From the NCBI GenBank assembly GCA_017935505.1, contig JAGBHM010000032.1, positions 46,544 through 110,543 of the forward strand: DNA of 64,000 nucleotides, read 5' to 3'. This DNA comes from Bacteroidales bacterium (GTDB taxonomy: Bacteria > Bacteroidota > Bacteroidia > Bacteroidales > UBA932). Shown here piece after piece: positions 45,747 through 54,655 of this stretch. Both the position numbers and the translations under genes were made by a program. Every line of letters begins with the position of its first letter. Within the stretch, counting starts at the first letter, position 1. Under the pieces are notes generated by a model. The model was not told where the DNA came from and ran no database searches. It worked only from the letters and a program-made list of their open reading frames with translations.

Positions 45747-47362
45747 TTTCTCCTGATTTTCAGCTTTTTGCCCGGATATATCTTTGTTGTTTTGCTTAAT
45801 CCATTAAGTTTCAGCAGGGTATTCAGACTTACTCCACATTTGTATGCAATTCCCGACAGTGTGTCGCCCTTCTTTACAGTATAATATGTGTATCCGCCGC
45901 TTGTTGTGGTCTGTACCTTGCCGCTAGATGAAGAGGCTGAAGGACCATGACCATTGCGGTATATTACAAGACGCTGTCCCGGTCTGATTATACTTCTTTT
46001 TGTGAGGCCGTTCCATCTTAGTAGGCTTGAGAGGCCAACTCTGTATTTCATGGCAATGCCGCCGAGAGTCTCTCCTGAGCGCACTTTGTGGTAAGTTTTG
46101 GTGCTTTGGCTGGCTACTTTGTCCTCTTTGAGTTTATTGTAGACAATAGGATTGAAGTATACGCTGTCTTTATAGGCATATATGCTGTCCTGTTTCTCAA
46201 CAAAGGCACCTGTGTAGTTGTATGGGAGCTGAAGTATATATTCACGCTCATTGCCGGGGATAATGTCTTGGGTGTATTGGGGATTCAATGCCCTCAGTGC
46301 ATCAACGGAGATTCCGATATTGGCAGAAATCTGCTCAAAATGGAGATTCTTCTTTATTGAAAATGTATCTACATGGGCCGGAAGTGTTATCTGGTCGGGT
46401 TGCAGATGAGGATAATCCTTATAATAGCTCAGCAGGTAGAGTGCTCCTACAAATGCCGGAACATAGCCTCTGGTCTCTCTTGGCAGGTATGGGTATATTG
46501 CCCAGAAATCTTTGGAGCCTGCCCGACGAATCGCTTTGTTTACATTTCCTGAGCCACAGTTGTATGAAGAGATGGCCAAAGCCCAGTCTCCGAATATTGT
46601 GTAGGCATCTCTAAGATATTTGGCGGCAGCATGTGCAGATTTTATAGGGTCCAGACGCTCATCTACAAATGAATTTATGTGCAGATTGTATTGTAGGGCT
46701 GTCCTGTACATGAATTGCCACATACCTTTGGCCCGGGCCCTTGACACAGCCACAGGGTTCAGTCCTGATTCGATGATTGCCATTGCCTTAAGTTCTGTAG
46801 GCAGTCCGTAATAGTCGAAAATCTCCTCAAAAATAGGCAGATAGTATTTGCTGAGGCCCAATACTTTGTTTGAGAATGTAGGCATCTTTTCGGTATATGC
46901 AATTATCTGGTTCCTTACCACATGGTTATATGGTATTGGAATGAAGGAGTTCATTTTCTTGATCTTTGCAACGTATATGGAGTCCGGTATGTTTGAGAAG
47001 AGTTCAACACTGTCAGACTCTATTATATACCGGTCCATTGGAATGTTGCGCTCATTATAGAGTATCTCCAGCAGACTGTCGGGATTACATCCTGGCTGTG
47101 CATCCTCAAAAATATGGCTGTTTGTGAAGTTATACTCTTCTGCAGGTCCTGCCTCTTCAAATAGGGTGGTATCCGACAATTCAATTGCCCCTCCCTCGAT
47201 AATGCCTCTTAAAGAATCAAGTTCTTTTGTGAGTTTCTCAATCTCTGTCTTCAGCTCTTTTTTACTCTTCCCCTTTTTTAGCAATTGTGCATTTGCCGTA
47301 AAAGGAAGTGCAATGGTCAATAATAATATAATAAGTCTCGTAATCTTGATTTTATGGGACAT
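45743..47362 (-). CDS. Membrane-associated lytic transglycosylase with LysM repeats
   Basis: A 539-residue MltD-like peptidoglycan lyase. After the signal peptide and a short coiled coil comes the SLT domain with catalytic Glu in AIIESGLNPVAVS, GMWQFM and the AYNCGSG-like motif ISSYNCGSGNVN. Two C-terminal LysM domains (YHKVRSGETLGGIA and YTVKKGDTLSGIA) and one degenerate one bind peptidoglycan. It is last of the parA-parB-DUF5683 run, 13 bases after its neighbour, linking cell-wall turnover to that operon. Confidence 0.92.
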   Translation of the reverse strand: MSHKIKITRLIILLLTIALPFTANAQLLKKGKSKKELKTEIEKLTKELDSLRGIIEGGAIELSDTTLFEEAGPAEEYNFTNSHIFEDAQPGCNPDSLLEILYNERNIPMDRYIIESDSVELFSNIPDSIYVAKIKKMNSFIPIPYNHVVRNQIIAYTEKMPTFSNKVLGLSKYYLPIFEEIFDYYGLPTELKAMAIIESGLNPVAVSRARAKGMWQFMYRTALQYNLHINSFVDERLDPIKSAHAAAKYLRDAYTIFGDWALAISSYNCGSGNVNKAIRRAGSKDFWAIYPYLPRETRGYVPAFVGALYLLSYYKDYPHLQPDQITLPAHVDTFSIKKNLHFEQISANIGISVDALRALNPQYTQDIIPGNEREYILQLPYNYTGAFVEKQDSIYAYKDSVYFNPIVYNKLKEDKVASQSTKTYHKVRSGETLGGIAMKYRVGLSSLLRWNGLTKRSIIRPGQRLVIYRNGHGPSASSSSGKVQTTTSGGYTYYTVKKGDTLSGIAYKCGVSLNTLLKLNGLSKTTKIYPGKKLKIRRN

Positions 47363-47375
47363 GGGTATAAAGGTT

Positions 47376-48341
47376 TTAGAATTTGAGGTTCATTTTGAGG
47401 CCTACTGCCTGACCTTGATAATAGTTGTTTATCGGACTGTTTGCAGTTGTCTCAATAAGACCTGGCGCGAGGTCGACAGTTATGTCATCAGAAATGTCAA
47501 AGTTGTTGAAGTGTGCAAAAACATTTGCATCAATGATGTTTAGAGCATAGACAAGCACTGTGGCAATTATTGAGTAGTCACGGAATCTTCTGAATTTGTC
47601 GCGGTACCAGATCATGTTTTCGGGCGAGAGCTGTCCGTTGTAGCTGCTTCCCTCTGCAGAGGCATCGATATACATCTGCTTGTATCTTTTGAACTGCTTC
47701 TGGTTGAAGGCCCAGCAATAGCCTGAAACGGCGAGTCCGCCATAGAATATCGGAATTTTCCAGTAGTCTCCATTGTATGCCTGGCCGAGTCCCGGCAGTA
47801 TAGCTGAATAGAGGGAGGCTCTTGCAGGAAGAGGGTTCACTTCGCTTTTGAAGGAGATAATACCGTCGAGGATTGAACAATAGTAGCTTAGGGCGGCACC
47901 TGCAATCATTGCATTCCTCCAGTTTTTGGCACTCTCTTTACCGGTGCTTTTATAGCTGGCATTGAATGCGACAGCTCCACCAACGAATCCGCCGATCGTA
48001 CCATATACTATAGGCAGTTTCCATGTCTGCCGGTTGTATATCTGGGCCGAGCCCGGCAGAATTACAGAACCGGCGAACATGTGCTGGATCTGCATAGTAT
48101 CCTTATGTGCCAGAGAGCGGAAATACATAGGAATTGTGAAAGAGGGTTTGGTGACCGGAACCTCTTCCTGATTCTGGAACTCCTGACTGGAGTCGGAATG
48201 TGCATTCGCACTGCCGGGTACACCAGCCGCTGTGAATGAACCTGATGAGAGATTCCTCTTTTGGGCACAGGCATCCGTTGCTGATATTGTCAATGCCAGC
48301 AATGATACAATGATAAAAGATATGAGGTTCCGATACTGCAC
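47376..48341 (-). CDS. DUF5683 protein
   Basis: A 321-residue exported protein (signal ending DACAQ). Two homologous blocks (LPGSAQIYNRQTWKLPIVYG and LPGLGQAYNGDYWKIPIFYG) each precede hydrophobic helices, the pattern of DUF5683. The C-terminal segment ends in barrel-like VGLKMNLKF. Function unknown. It is typically found between parB and an MltD-like gene in Bacteroidetes, and is here within 13 bases of both. Confidence 0.85.
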   Translation of the reverse strand: MQYRNLISFIIVSLLALTISATDACAQKRNLSSGSFTAAGVPGSANAHSDSSQEFQNQEEVPVTKPSFTIPMYFRSLAHKDTMQIQHMFAGSVILPGSAQIYNRQTWKLPIVYGTIGGFVGGAVAFNASYKSTGKESAKNWRNAMIAGAALSYYCSILDGIISFKSEVNPLPARASLYSAILPGLGQAYNGDYWKIPIFYGGLAVSGYCWAFNQKQFKRYKQMYIDASAEGSSYNGQLSPENMIWYRDKFRRFRDYSIIATVLVYALNIIDANVFAHFNNFDISDDITVDLAPGLIETTANSPINNYYQGQAVGLKMNLKF

Positions 48342-48352
48342 AACTCTATTTT

Positions 48353-49261
48353 TTACAAGTCTGTCTTTTCCAGTGCCGACAAAAAGTCATCCATCTCCTT
48401 ATCTGAAGCAAACCTGATGACAAGCTCTCCACTGCCTTTGTCGGAGCGTTTTACCGATATATTGTTGTTGAAATATTTGCCCAAAGTCTCAATTACCTTG
48501 AAATAGTTCTCCGGAAGCTCGATAACATCCTTCTCCTTCTTTGCCTTCTTCTCCTTGTTCAGGTTCTGGACCTTGGCTTCAACTTGCCTTACGGAGAGAT
48601 CCTGCTCAATTATCTGGTTTGCCAACTTCAGCTGCATCTTTGGATTTTCAACTCCAAGAAGCGATTTGGCATGACCCATTGTTATCTTTTTTGCCCTTAT
48701 GGCAAATTGTATCTCGGCAGGGAGCTTGAGCAGTCTCAAATAGTTTGTGACTGTAGCTCTCTTTTTGCCCACTCTCTCCGCCATCGCCTCCTGAGTGAGG
48801 TTGCACTCCTCAATCAGACGCTGGAAACTCACCGCAACTTCAATGGCATCAAGATCCTCCCTCTGGATATTCTCCACAATGGCCATCTCCAGCATACCGT
48901 TATCATCGGTCTGTTTTATATATGCAGGAATGGTTTTCAATCCGGCAAGTCTGCTGGCCCTGAAACGGCGCTCTCCACTTATTATCTGGTACATGCCGTC
49001 TCCGGTTGACCGTACTGTTATCGGCTGTATAAGGCCCAACAGCTTTATTGATTGCGACAACTCTTCTATGGCTTCGAGGTTGAACTCACTCCTCGGTTGG
49101 AATGGGTTGGGTACGATTTTGTCGATCTCAATTTCTGCAATGGAAACAAGGGGCGATGCATTTTGCTGCTCACCTCTCTGTTTTTTATTTTGCTGGATAT
49201 AGTTCGTATCCGAAATGAGGGCATCCAGACCTCTGCCCAAACCTGTCTGTATTTTTGCCAT
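48353..49261 (-). CDS. parB: Chromosome partitioning protein ParB
   Basis: A 302-residue CTPase/DNA-binding protein. The N-terminal motifs are VPNPFQPR and GLIQPITVR, and the arginine-rich CTP-binding box is ISGERRFRASRLAG. A helix-turn-helix follows (LTQEAMAERVGKKRATVTNYLRLLKLP), then a basic dimerisation tail. It starts four bases after parA. I saw no canonical parS palindrome (centred on CACGTG) in the window. Confidence 0.95.
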   Translation of the reverse strand: MAKIQTGLGRGLDALISDTNYIQQNKKQRGEQQNASPLVSIAEIEIDKIVPNPFQPRSEFNLEAIEELSQSIKLLGLIQPITVRSTGDGMYQIISGERRFRASRLAGLKTIPAYIKQTDDNGMLEMAIVENIQREDLDAIEVAVSFQRLIEECNLTQEAMAERVGKKRATVTNYLRLLKLPAEIQFAIRAKKITMGHAKSLLGVENPKMQLKLANQIIEQDLSVRQVEAKVQNLNKEKKAKKEKDVIELPENYFKVIETLGKYFNNNISVKRSDKGSGELVIRFASDKEMDDFLSALEKTDL

Positions 49262-49265
49262 TTAT

Positions 49266-50051
49266 CTAGTTTTGTTGTCGTTCCTCAATATCTTTTGTAA
49301 TGATCTCCTTGGCAAGTGCCAGATAATTGTTTGAACCGCTCGACAGAGCATCGTACAAAATTACCGGCTTTCCATGGCTCGGAGCCTCGCTCAGCCTTAC
49401 ATTACGGGCAATTACGCTCTTGAACACCATATTGCCAAAATGATGCCGTACATCTTCCACTACCTGATTTGCCGATTTGAGACGGGCATCAAACATTGTC
49501 AGAAGGAAGCCTTCGATCTCGAGCGAAGGATTCAGCCTGGTCTGGACAATCTTTGTGGTATTGAGCAGCTTGCCCAAACCCTCCAATGCGAAAAACTCGC
49601 ATTGTACCGGAATGATGAGCGAATCGGCTGCTGTAAGAGAATTGATTGTTATCAGTCCCAATGATGGTGAACAGTCAATTATTATATAATCGAAGTTCAT
49701 ACTTACCGCGTTGATGGCCTTTCTCATCACCATCTCCCTCTCGGAGATCTTCAGCATCTCTATCTCTGCTCCGACAAGGTTTATATGTGACGGCGCAAGC
49801 TTGAGGTTCTCTATCTCTGAATCAAGCATTATCTCATCCAGTGAATGTTTTCCTATCAGAACCTCATATAGTGTCTTTTCATCTTTTGAATCGGGGTTGA
49901 AATTCAATCCGGAAGTACTGTTTGCCTGCGGATCTGCATCTATCAGCAGAACCCTCTTTTCCAATACCGCTAACGAGGCCGCAAGGTTTATGGCCGTAGT
50001 GGTCTTTCCAACTCCACCTTTCTGATTGGCAATTGCAATAACTTTTCCCAT
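49266..50051 (-). CDS. parA: Chromosome partitioning ATPase ParA/Soj
   Basis: A 261-residue deviant Walker ATPase ([33 protein letters not shown]). It moves ParB-parS complexes along the nucleoid. It is first gene of the parA-parB-DUF5683-transglycosylase operon, with a TATTTTTG element (50086-50079) 27 bases upstream. Divergent from the diacylglycerol kinase-family gene. Confidence 0.96.
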   Translation of the reverse strand: MGKVIAIANQKGGVGKTTTAINLAASLAVLEKRVLLIDADPQANSTSGLNFNPDSKDEKTLYEVLIGKHSLDEIMLDSEIENLKLAPSHINLVGAEIEMLKISEREMVMRKAINAVSMNFDYIIIDCSPSLGLITINSLTAADSLIIPVQCEFFALEGLGKLLNTTKIVQTRLNPSLEIEGFLLTMFDARLKSANQVVEDVRHHFGNMVFKSVIARNVRLSEAPSHGKPVILYDALSSGSNNYLALAKEIITKDIEERQQN

Positions 50052-50078
50052 AATACAGTTTGTTCAATACTTAGCTTG

Positions 50079-50086
50079 CAAAAATA
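50079..50086 (-). promoter_or_regulatory. parA operon promoter -7 element
   Basis: TATTTTTG on the minus strand fits TAnnTTTG at a suitable distance from the parA ATG. Confidence 0.55.
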
Positions 50087-50116
50087 AGAAATCTTTTTTT
50101 AGCAAACAGAATTTAT

Positions 50117-50124
50117 TACATTTG
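50117..50124 (+). promoter_or_regulatory. Diacylglycerol kinase-family gene promoter -7 element
   Basis: TACATTTG fits TAnnTTTG, 16 bases before the ATG at 50141; the -33 element is not evident. The mRNA leader would be about ten bases. Confidence 0.55.
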
Positions 50125-50140
50125 CTGTAAATAAATTTTT

Positions 50141-51088
50141 ATGAAAAACGATTCGTGGATAGTCATAGTAAATCCCAAGGCAGGTAGCGGACGTGGACTT
50201 AAAGATTGGCCCATTATATCCAATCAGATGTATAACAGTAATTTAAAATTTACCTGTCTCTTTACGGAGCATAAATATCATGCAATAGAGCTTACCGTAA
50301 AGGCTATTAATGACGGCTTCCGGAACATTGTGGCCATAGGTGGTGACGGTACAATCCATGAAGTTGTAAATGGAATATTCATCCAGAAGGCTGTCCCTAC
50401 AACTGAGATCTGCCTTGCTGTGATCCCTGCGGGAACAGGCAATGACTGGATAAGGATGTTCGGTATATCAAAGACATATTCGGAGGCGGTGCAGTCGCTT
50501 GTAGAGAAGAGAACTGTGCTGCAGGATGTGGGAAAAGTCTCTTATTATGAGACATCTGTGCAACATACAAGATATATGGCAAATGTCGCAGGATTGGGAT
50601 ATGATGCCGTTGTCAATCTGGAATACAACAATCTTAAGGATGACGGAAAATATGGCAAATCGCTCTATTTGAGGAGCACATTCCATACTTTTCTGAAATT
50701 CACCCCTAAAAAATTCAGAATAAAGACCGACGGAAAACTCTTTTATGAAGGTATGGTCTTCTCAGGAGCTGTAGGTATCGGAAAATATAATGGAGGCGGA
50801 ATGCAGCAGACTCCCGAAGCTATATTTGATGACGGGCTCATGGACCTGACCATAATAAAGAAGATGTCCAAGTTGAGGATTGCCCGCAACTTCAAACTGC
50901 TCTATTCAGGCAATATCTACAATATTCCTACAGTTATCCATACCCAGGCCTCTAAAATAGAGATAGAAACATGGCCTGAGACACGCATAGAGATTGATGG
51001 TGAGGCTGTCGGAACATCACCATTTGTCTTTGAAATGGTGCCACAGTGCATAAGGGTTGTTGTGGGATCACGCTATAAAATCAAGTAA
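50141..51088 (+). CDS. Diacylglycerol/sphingosine kinase-family lipid kinase
   Basis: A 315-residue DAGK-catalytic-domain enzyme. IVNPKAGSGRG and the nucleotide loop VAIGGDGTIHEVVNG are followed by VIPAGTGNDWIR; the second domain has VGIGKYNGGGMQQTP. It phosphorylates a lipid alcohol; in Bacteroidetes, which make sphingolipids, the substrate could be diacylglycerol or a sphingoid base. Single gene between parA and the alr terminator. Confidence 0.9.
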   Translation: MKNDSWIVIVNPKAGSGRGLKDWPIISNQMYNSNLKFTCLFTEHKYHAIELTVKAINDGFRNIVAIGGDGTIHEVVNGIFIQKAVPTTEICLAVIPAGTGNDWIRMFGISKTYSEAVQSLVEKRTVLQDVGKVSYYETSVQHTRYMANVAGLGYDAVVNLEYNNLKDDGKYGKSLYLRSTFHTFLKFTPKKFRIKTDGKLFYEGMVFSGAVGIGKYNGGGMQQTPEAIFDDGLMDLTIIKKMSKLRIARNFKLLYSGNIYNIPTVIHTQASKIEIETWPETRIEIDGEAVGTSPFVFEMVPQCIRVVVGSRYKIK

Positions 51089-51107
51089 ATATCCCTTGAA
51101 ATCAAAT

Positions 51108-51156
51108 AAAATATCCTGCAGCTACAGGTTTAATTCCATCTGCTGCAGGATATTTT
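51108..51156. terminator. Bidirectional terminator between the lipid kinase gene and alr
   Basis: A perfect 15-bp stem, AAAATATCCTGCAGC (51108-51122) with GCTGCAGGATATTTT (51142-51156), loop 19 bases, A and T runs at both outer ends. It serves both convergent genes. Confidence 0.88.
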
Positions 51157-51176
51157 GTATCATTTGTTGCGTAAAC

Positions 51177-52292
51177 TTATTTCTTTACAACTCTCTTCAC
51201 TCTGCGTGCAACTGAAGTGAAGACTTCGTAAGGAATTGTGTCGAGAACTTTTGCAATCTCTTTTGCGTGAGGCTTTTCTCCAAATATGGTAACGGTGTCA
51301 CCAACTTTGGCGTCAACGCCTGTGATGTCAATCATACACATGTCCATGCAGATGTTTCCAATAGTTGGAACAAGCTGTCCGTTAACACAGAAATGGGCAT
51401 TGCCGCGTCCCAGATGACGGTTTATGCCATCTGCATATCCAAGAGGAAGTGTGGCAGTTACGGTTACTTTATCTTTATGAAGTTTGCCATGGCGTCCATA
51501 TCCTACTGTTCCGTCGGTAGGCTGCAACTCTTTTACTTGCAGGATTTTGCAGGTGAGTGAAGCGGCCGGTTTCAACTGGCTCTGGTCAACAGCACTTATT
51601 CCGTAGATTCCGATTCCCAGACGGGCCATGTCAAACTGGTATTGTGTAAACCTTTCAATACCTGCAGAGTTGAGGATGTGGTGTATAGGTTTGTAATCGA
51701 GAACTGCATCTATTTGTGGAGCCATTTTCTGGTACAATGCAATCTGTCCTAATGTGAATTCATCATGTTGAGGCTCGTCGGATGCGGCAAGGTGGGAGTA
51801 GATGGATTGCACTTTAATCCTCTTGTTCGCTTTGAGGAAATCCAGAAGCTCAGGAAGTTCGTTCTCCATGAAACCGAGTCTGTGCATTCCTGTATCGAGT
51901 TTTATATGTACAGGATACTCCTCAATACCCATCTCCTCAAGTATTGAGTTGAATATTCTCAACGAATATAAGTTCGGCATTCCAGGTTCCAGGTTATATT
52001 TGATGATATCCCTGTAATGGTCGGTTCCAGATGTAAGTATTATGATAGGGTTCTTTATTCCACCTTCACGCAATTCTATTCCTTCAATAGGATGGGCAAC
52101 ACCAAAATAGTCGGCACCTGCCTCTTCCATCACTTTTGCAAATTCAACCGCTCCGTGGCCATAAGAATTGGCTTTGATAAGTATGAGCAATTTTGTTGAA
52201 GGATTCAATTTGGATCTGAAATAATTGTAGTTGTGTATGCAGTTAGGATAGCTGATCTCCAGTTCTGCAAATGTGTTTTGAACTAAATCCAT
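51177..52292 (-). CDS. alr: Alanine racemase
   Basis: A 371-residue PLP enzyme making D-alanine for peptidoglycan. The PLP lysine is Lys40 in LILIKANSYGHG. GMHRLGF and the catalytic tyrosine region VGYGRHG with PLGYADGINR are present. The C-terminal beta domain ends RRVKRVVKK. Transcribed alone, with a TATCTTTG element upstream. Confidence 0.95.
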   Translation of the reverse strand: MDLVQNTFAELEISYPNCIHNYNYFRSKLNPSTKLLILIKANSYGHGAVEFAKVMEEAGADYFGVAHPIEGIELREGGIKNPIIILTSGTDHYRDIIKYNLEPGMPNLYSLRIFNSILEEMGIEEYPVHIKLDTGMHRLGFMENELPELLDFLKANKRIKVQSIYSHLAASDEPQHDEFTLGQIALYQKMAPQIDAVLDYKPIHHILNSAGIERFTQYQFDMARLGIGIYGISAVDQSQLKPAASLTCKILQVKELQPTDGTVGYGRHGKLHKDKVTVTATLPLGYADGINRHLGRGNAHFCVNGQLVPTIGNICMDMCMIDITGVDAKVGDTVTIFGEKPHAKEIAKVLDTIPYEVFTSVARRVKRVVKK

Positions 52293-52340
52293 GATAGGTT
52301 GTATAAATATGTGTTAATTTTTCATCGCAATCGCAGAGTA

Positions 52341-52348
52341 CAAAGATA
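52341..52348 (-). promoter_or_regulatory. alr promoter -7 element
   Basis: TATCTTTG on the minus strand, 48 bases before the alr ATG. Confidence 0.55.
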
Positions 52349-52387
52349 GGAATTTGCATAATTGGTTATTCTTTAAAATACAAAAAA

Positions 52388-52846
52388 ATGAAGTACAGAA
52401 CTTTTTTGGCAGCCGCAATCATAATGATTATTGCCGCTGTCTCTTGTGGAACCGACAAAACAGATACCCATAAGCAGCTTATAGGGCTTTGGAGCGGTAT
52501 TGATACTATTCAGATTACAACAATTGATACTTCCGGGGCAATAAATGTGGAGACTATTGCGGTGCCGGTGGCCATTGAGTATTTTGCCGACACAACCATG
52601 AAGGGTAAGGTAAAGTATAACGATACCACCGCAGCTGACATTGAGGCAGTTGTATTTGTAGGAGATCCTTATATCTCTTATTCCGGAGTTATGGAGGTGA
52701 ATGATGCCAAACAGCAGATTCAGGGCGAACTTTTCTATCAGGAGGATCCAGAGACACTTTCAATGGAATTTTTCTCAAAAAATCCTGTAACCGGTGCAGA
52801 GCATAAAGGAACCGGTACATTGGTAAAGCAGACAAAGGGAAAATAG
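52388..52846 (+). CDS. Small lipoprotein of unknown function
   Basis: A 152-residue predicted lipoprotein with signal segment TFLAAAIIMIIAAVSC (lipobox AAVSC), then a beta-rich domain starting KQLIGLWSGI and ending in GTGTLVKQTKGK. The GLW motif and strand pattern suggest a lipocalin-like or DUF-type small barrel. No family is recognised. It stands alone between alr and the convergent phosphoethanolamine transferase operon. Confidence 0.7.
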   Translation: MKYRTFLAAAIIMIIAAVSCGTDKTDTHKQLIGLWSGIDTIQITTIDTSGAINVETIAVPVAIEYFADTTMKGKVKYNDTTAADIEAVVFVGDPYISYSGVMEVNDAKQQIQGELFYQEDPETLSMEFFSKNPVTGAEHKGTGTLVKQTKGK

Positions 52847-52900
52847 CTCACTGTTGGAGCGGTACCTTGAAAAACTGTGAACTTTGTCTGATATGTGTGG

Positions 52901-52931
52901 AACAGGGGCGGAAGAGCAATCCGTCCCTGTT
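52901..52931 (+). terminator. Possible terminator hairpin
   Basis: AACAGGGGCGG (52901-52911) pairs with CCGTCCCTGTT (52921-52931), 11 pairs with one G-T wobble. Neither side has a long T run, so termination strength is uncertain. It lies between the two convergent stops. Confidence 0.5.
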
Positions 52932-52934
52932 TCA

Positions 52935-54653
52935 TTATTGGTTTCCTGATAAAAAGCCCATCTTGACCAACAGCTGCCTGTCGGGCCTCTTGAGTGGAAG
53001 CTTTTCTATAAATATACTGCCGTCGTGGTCTGTAAGGTAGCTGGGCTCCTTATTTATGAAATTTGGCGAGCAGAGCGACAGCTCCTCTTTCAGATATGGA
53101 CTTCTTATTGAGGCAAGGTCTCCCATTGTATGGAACAGCACCTCATTTGATGAAATTACATATTCTGAATTGTGGATGATTGAGTTGTATTTCAGGGCCT
53201 CGCTTTGACGGTATTTGTCTGAATTCCAGAATATGAAAGGCACATATAGCTGGTATGCCGTAGGTATGGGTGAGGCATGCAGGAATCTCTTTCTCCTGTC
53301 GTCTATGAGATCTTCTCCGTGGTCTGATGTATATATTATGGCACTTTTACACCTCTGCTGGCCAATCAATTCCACTGTCTTTTTCAAAAGATTGTCGGTG
53401 TAGAGTATGGAGTTGTCATATGAATTTATAAGCTCCTGTTTGTAGGCCGGTGAGATTGTTTCTGCCTTGTGTGGCTTGAATTGGGCAAACTCTTCGGGAT
53501 ATCTCTCCTGGTAATTGAAATGCGAACCGTAGAGGTGCATCACTATAAACATGTTGCTTGTGGTATCCTGCTGCAAGATGTTTGTGAGTGAATCAACCAT
53601 CGGGTAATCATAGCTGTGCTGGCCATTTTCTCTTAAGGAGATACTTATGTCCGCTTCATTGAAGTATCTCTCCATGAATGTCTGGTTGTAGCTGTGGTTG
53701 GTGAGGAAGACGCTTTTGAATCCGCACTCCTTGAAAAGAGTTATGATGCTTTTGCATCTGTACAGCAACTCATAATTCTCAGCATCGGCCGGCGTGAGCA
53801 GCATCGGCACACTTTTGTGGGTTGTGTTGGATTGTGTGAGAGCATGGAATTTCACCAGTCTCTCGTCTCTACTGGCAAATGGGGTGGTCTCTCTTTCATA
53901 TCCGTACAGTCCCCAACTCATGGCTCTGGCGGTTTCACCTATTACCATTACATATATCTCCCTCTCATCTCCGCACTCTCCGGACTCCCTGTACGCATCA
54001 TATCTGAATTGGCAGATATCATCTCCGCAGTTTGTCATCTTGTTCCATTTCTTTATTGCAAAGTCGAGATTGTAGATGACATTGGCAGGGTAGAGGTCAT
54101 ATTTTGCCTTGAATCCGCTTCCGTTATATTGGGTTATTGCAAAGCATATCAGACCGACAGAGAGAATTGCACCACTAATCTTGAGCATCCTGTTTCTGAA
54201 AAGATGTTCCAATTTTGTCTTTTTTTGCAGTGAGCGGAGGGAAACTATTATTGCAGGAATATAGATTGCCAGTATGAAAATAATTACAGAGGCCATATTC
54301 GACAGAAGTTCTCCTGCCTCTGTAGGGTTGGTTGTCACCACATTGAGAAACATGTCCACAGCAATGAAAGAGCCTCCGTAGAGTTTTATCAGAACCAGCT
54401 GGAATGCATCAAGTACACTTTTTGGGAGCAGCAGAAGAAATGTCAGCCCGGGCTTTCTTATAAGGGCAAGCAAAAGCATCTGTACTCCAAGCGGAATGAG
54501 TATGAAAGCCAGTTTCGCCACAATATCCATCGGTTCTGTAAAGAGCAAAACCGTGTTGGTAATCATAAGTATTGCGGTAAATATAAAGTACAGCAATCTA
54601 CCCTCTTTGGATACTCTGTTTACAAGTGAATATATGTTTCTCAGAAAAGTCAT
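52935..54653 (-). CDS. Phosphoethanolamine transferase (EptA family)
   Basis: A 572-residue inner-membrane enzyme with five N-terminal helices and a periplasmic sulfatase-fold domain. Catalytic and metal-binding features are VIGETARAMSWGLYGYERETTP, the nucleophile region QSNTTHKSVPM, MHLYGSHFNY and YTSDHGEDLID. It would add phosphoethanolamine to lipid A or another surface glycan, the change linked in the family to cationic-peptide tolerance. It starts two bases after the Omp85-like gene and is last in that operon. Confidence 0.9.
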   Translation of the reverse strand: MTFLRNIYSLVNRVSKEGRLLYFIFTAILMITNTVLLFTEPMDIVAKLAFILIPLGVQMLLLALIRKPGLTFLLLLPKSVLDAFQLVLIKLYGGSFIAVDMFLNVVTTNPTEAGELLSNMASVIIFILAIYIPAIIVSLRSLQKKTKLEHLFRNRMLKISGAILSVGLICFAITQYNGSGFKAKYDLYPANVIYNLDFAIKKWNKMTNCGDDICQFRYDAYRESGECGDEREIYVMVIGETARAMSWGLYGYERETTPFASRDERLVKFHALTQSNTTHKSVPMLLTPADAENYELLYRCKSIITLFKECGFKSVFLTNHSYNQTFMERYFNEADISISLRENGQHSYDYPMVDSLTNILQQDTTSNMFIVMHLYGSHFNYQERYPEEFAQFKPHKAETISPAYKQELINSYDNSILYTDNLLKKTVELIGQQRCKSAIIYTSDHGEDLIDDRRKRFLHASPIPTAYQLYVPFIFWNSDKYRQSEALKYNSIIHNSEYVISSNEVLFHTMGDLASIRSPYLKEELSLCSPNFINKEPSYLTDHDGSIFIEKLPLKRPDRQLLVKMGFLSGNQ

Positions 54654-54655
54654 TA

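Noticed and set aside
48353..50051. A parS centromere near parAB
   Set aside because: No palindrome resembling the usual parS sequence (centred on CACGTG) was seen by eye.
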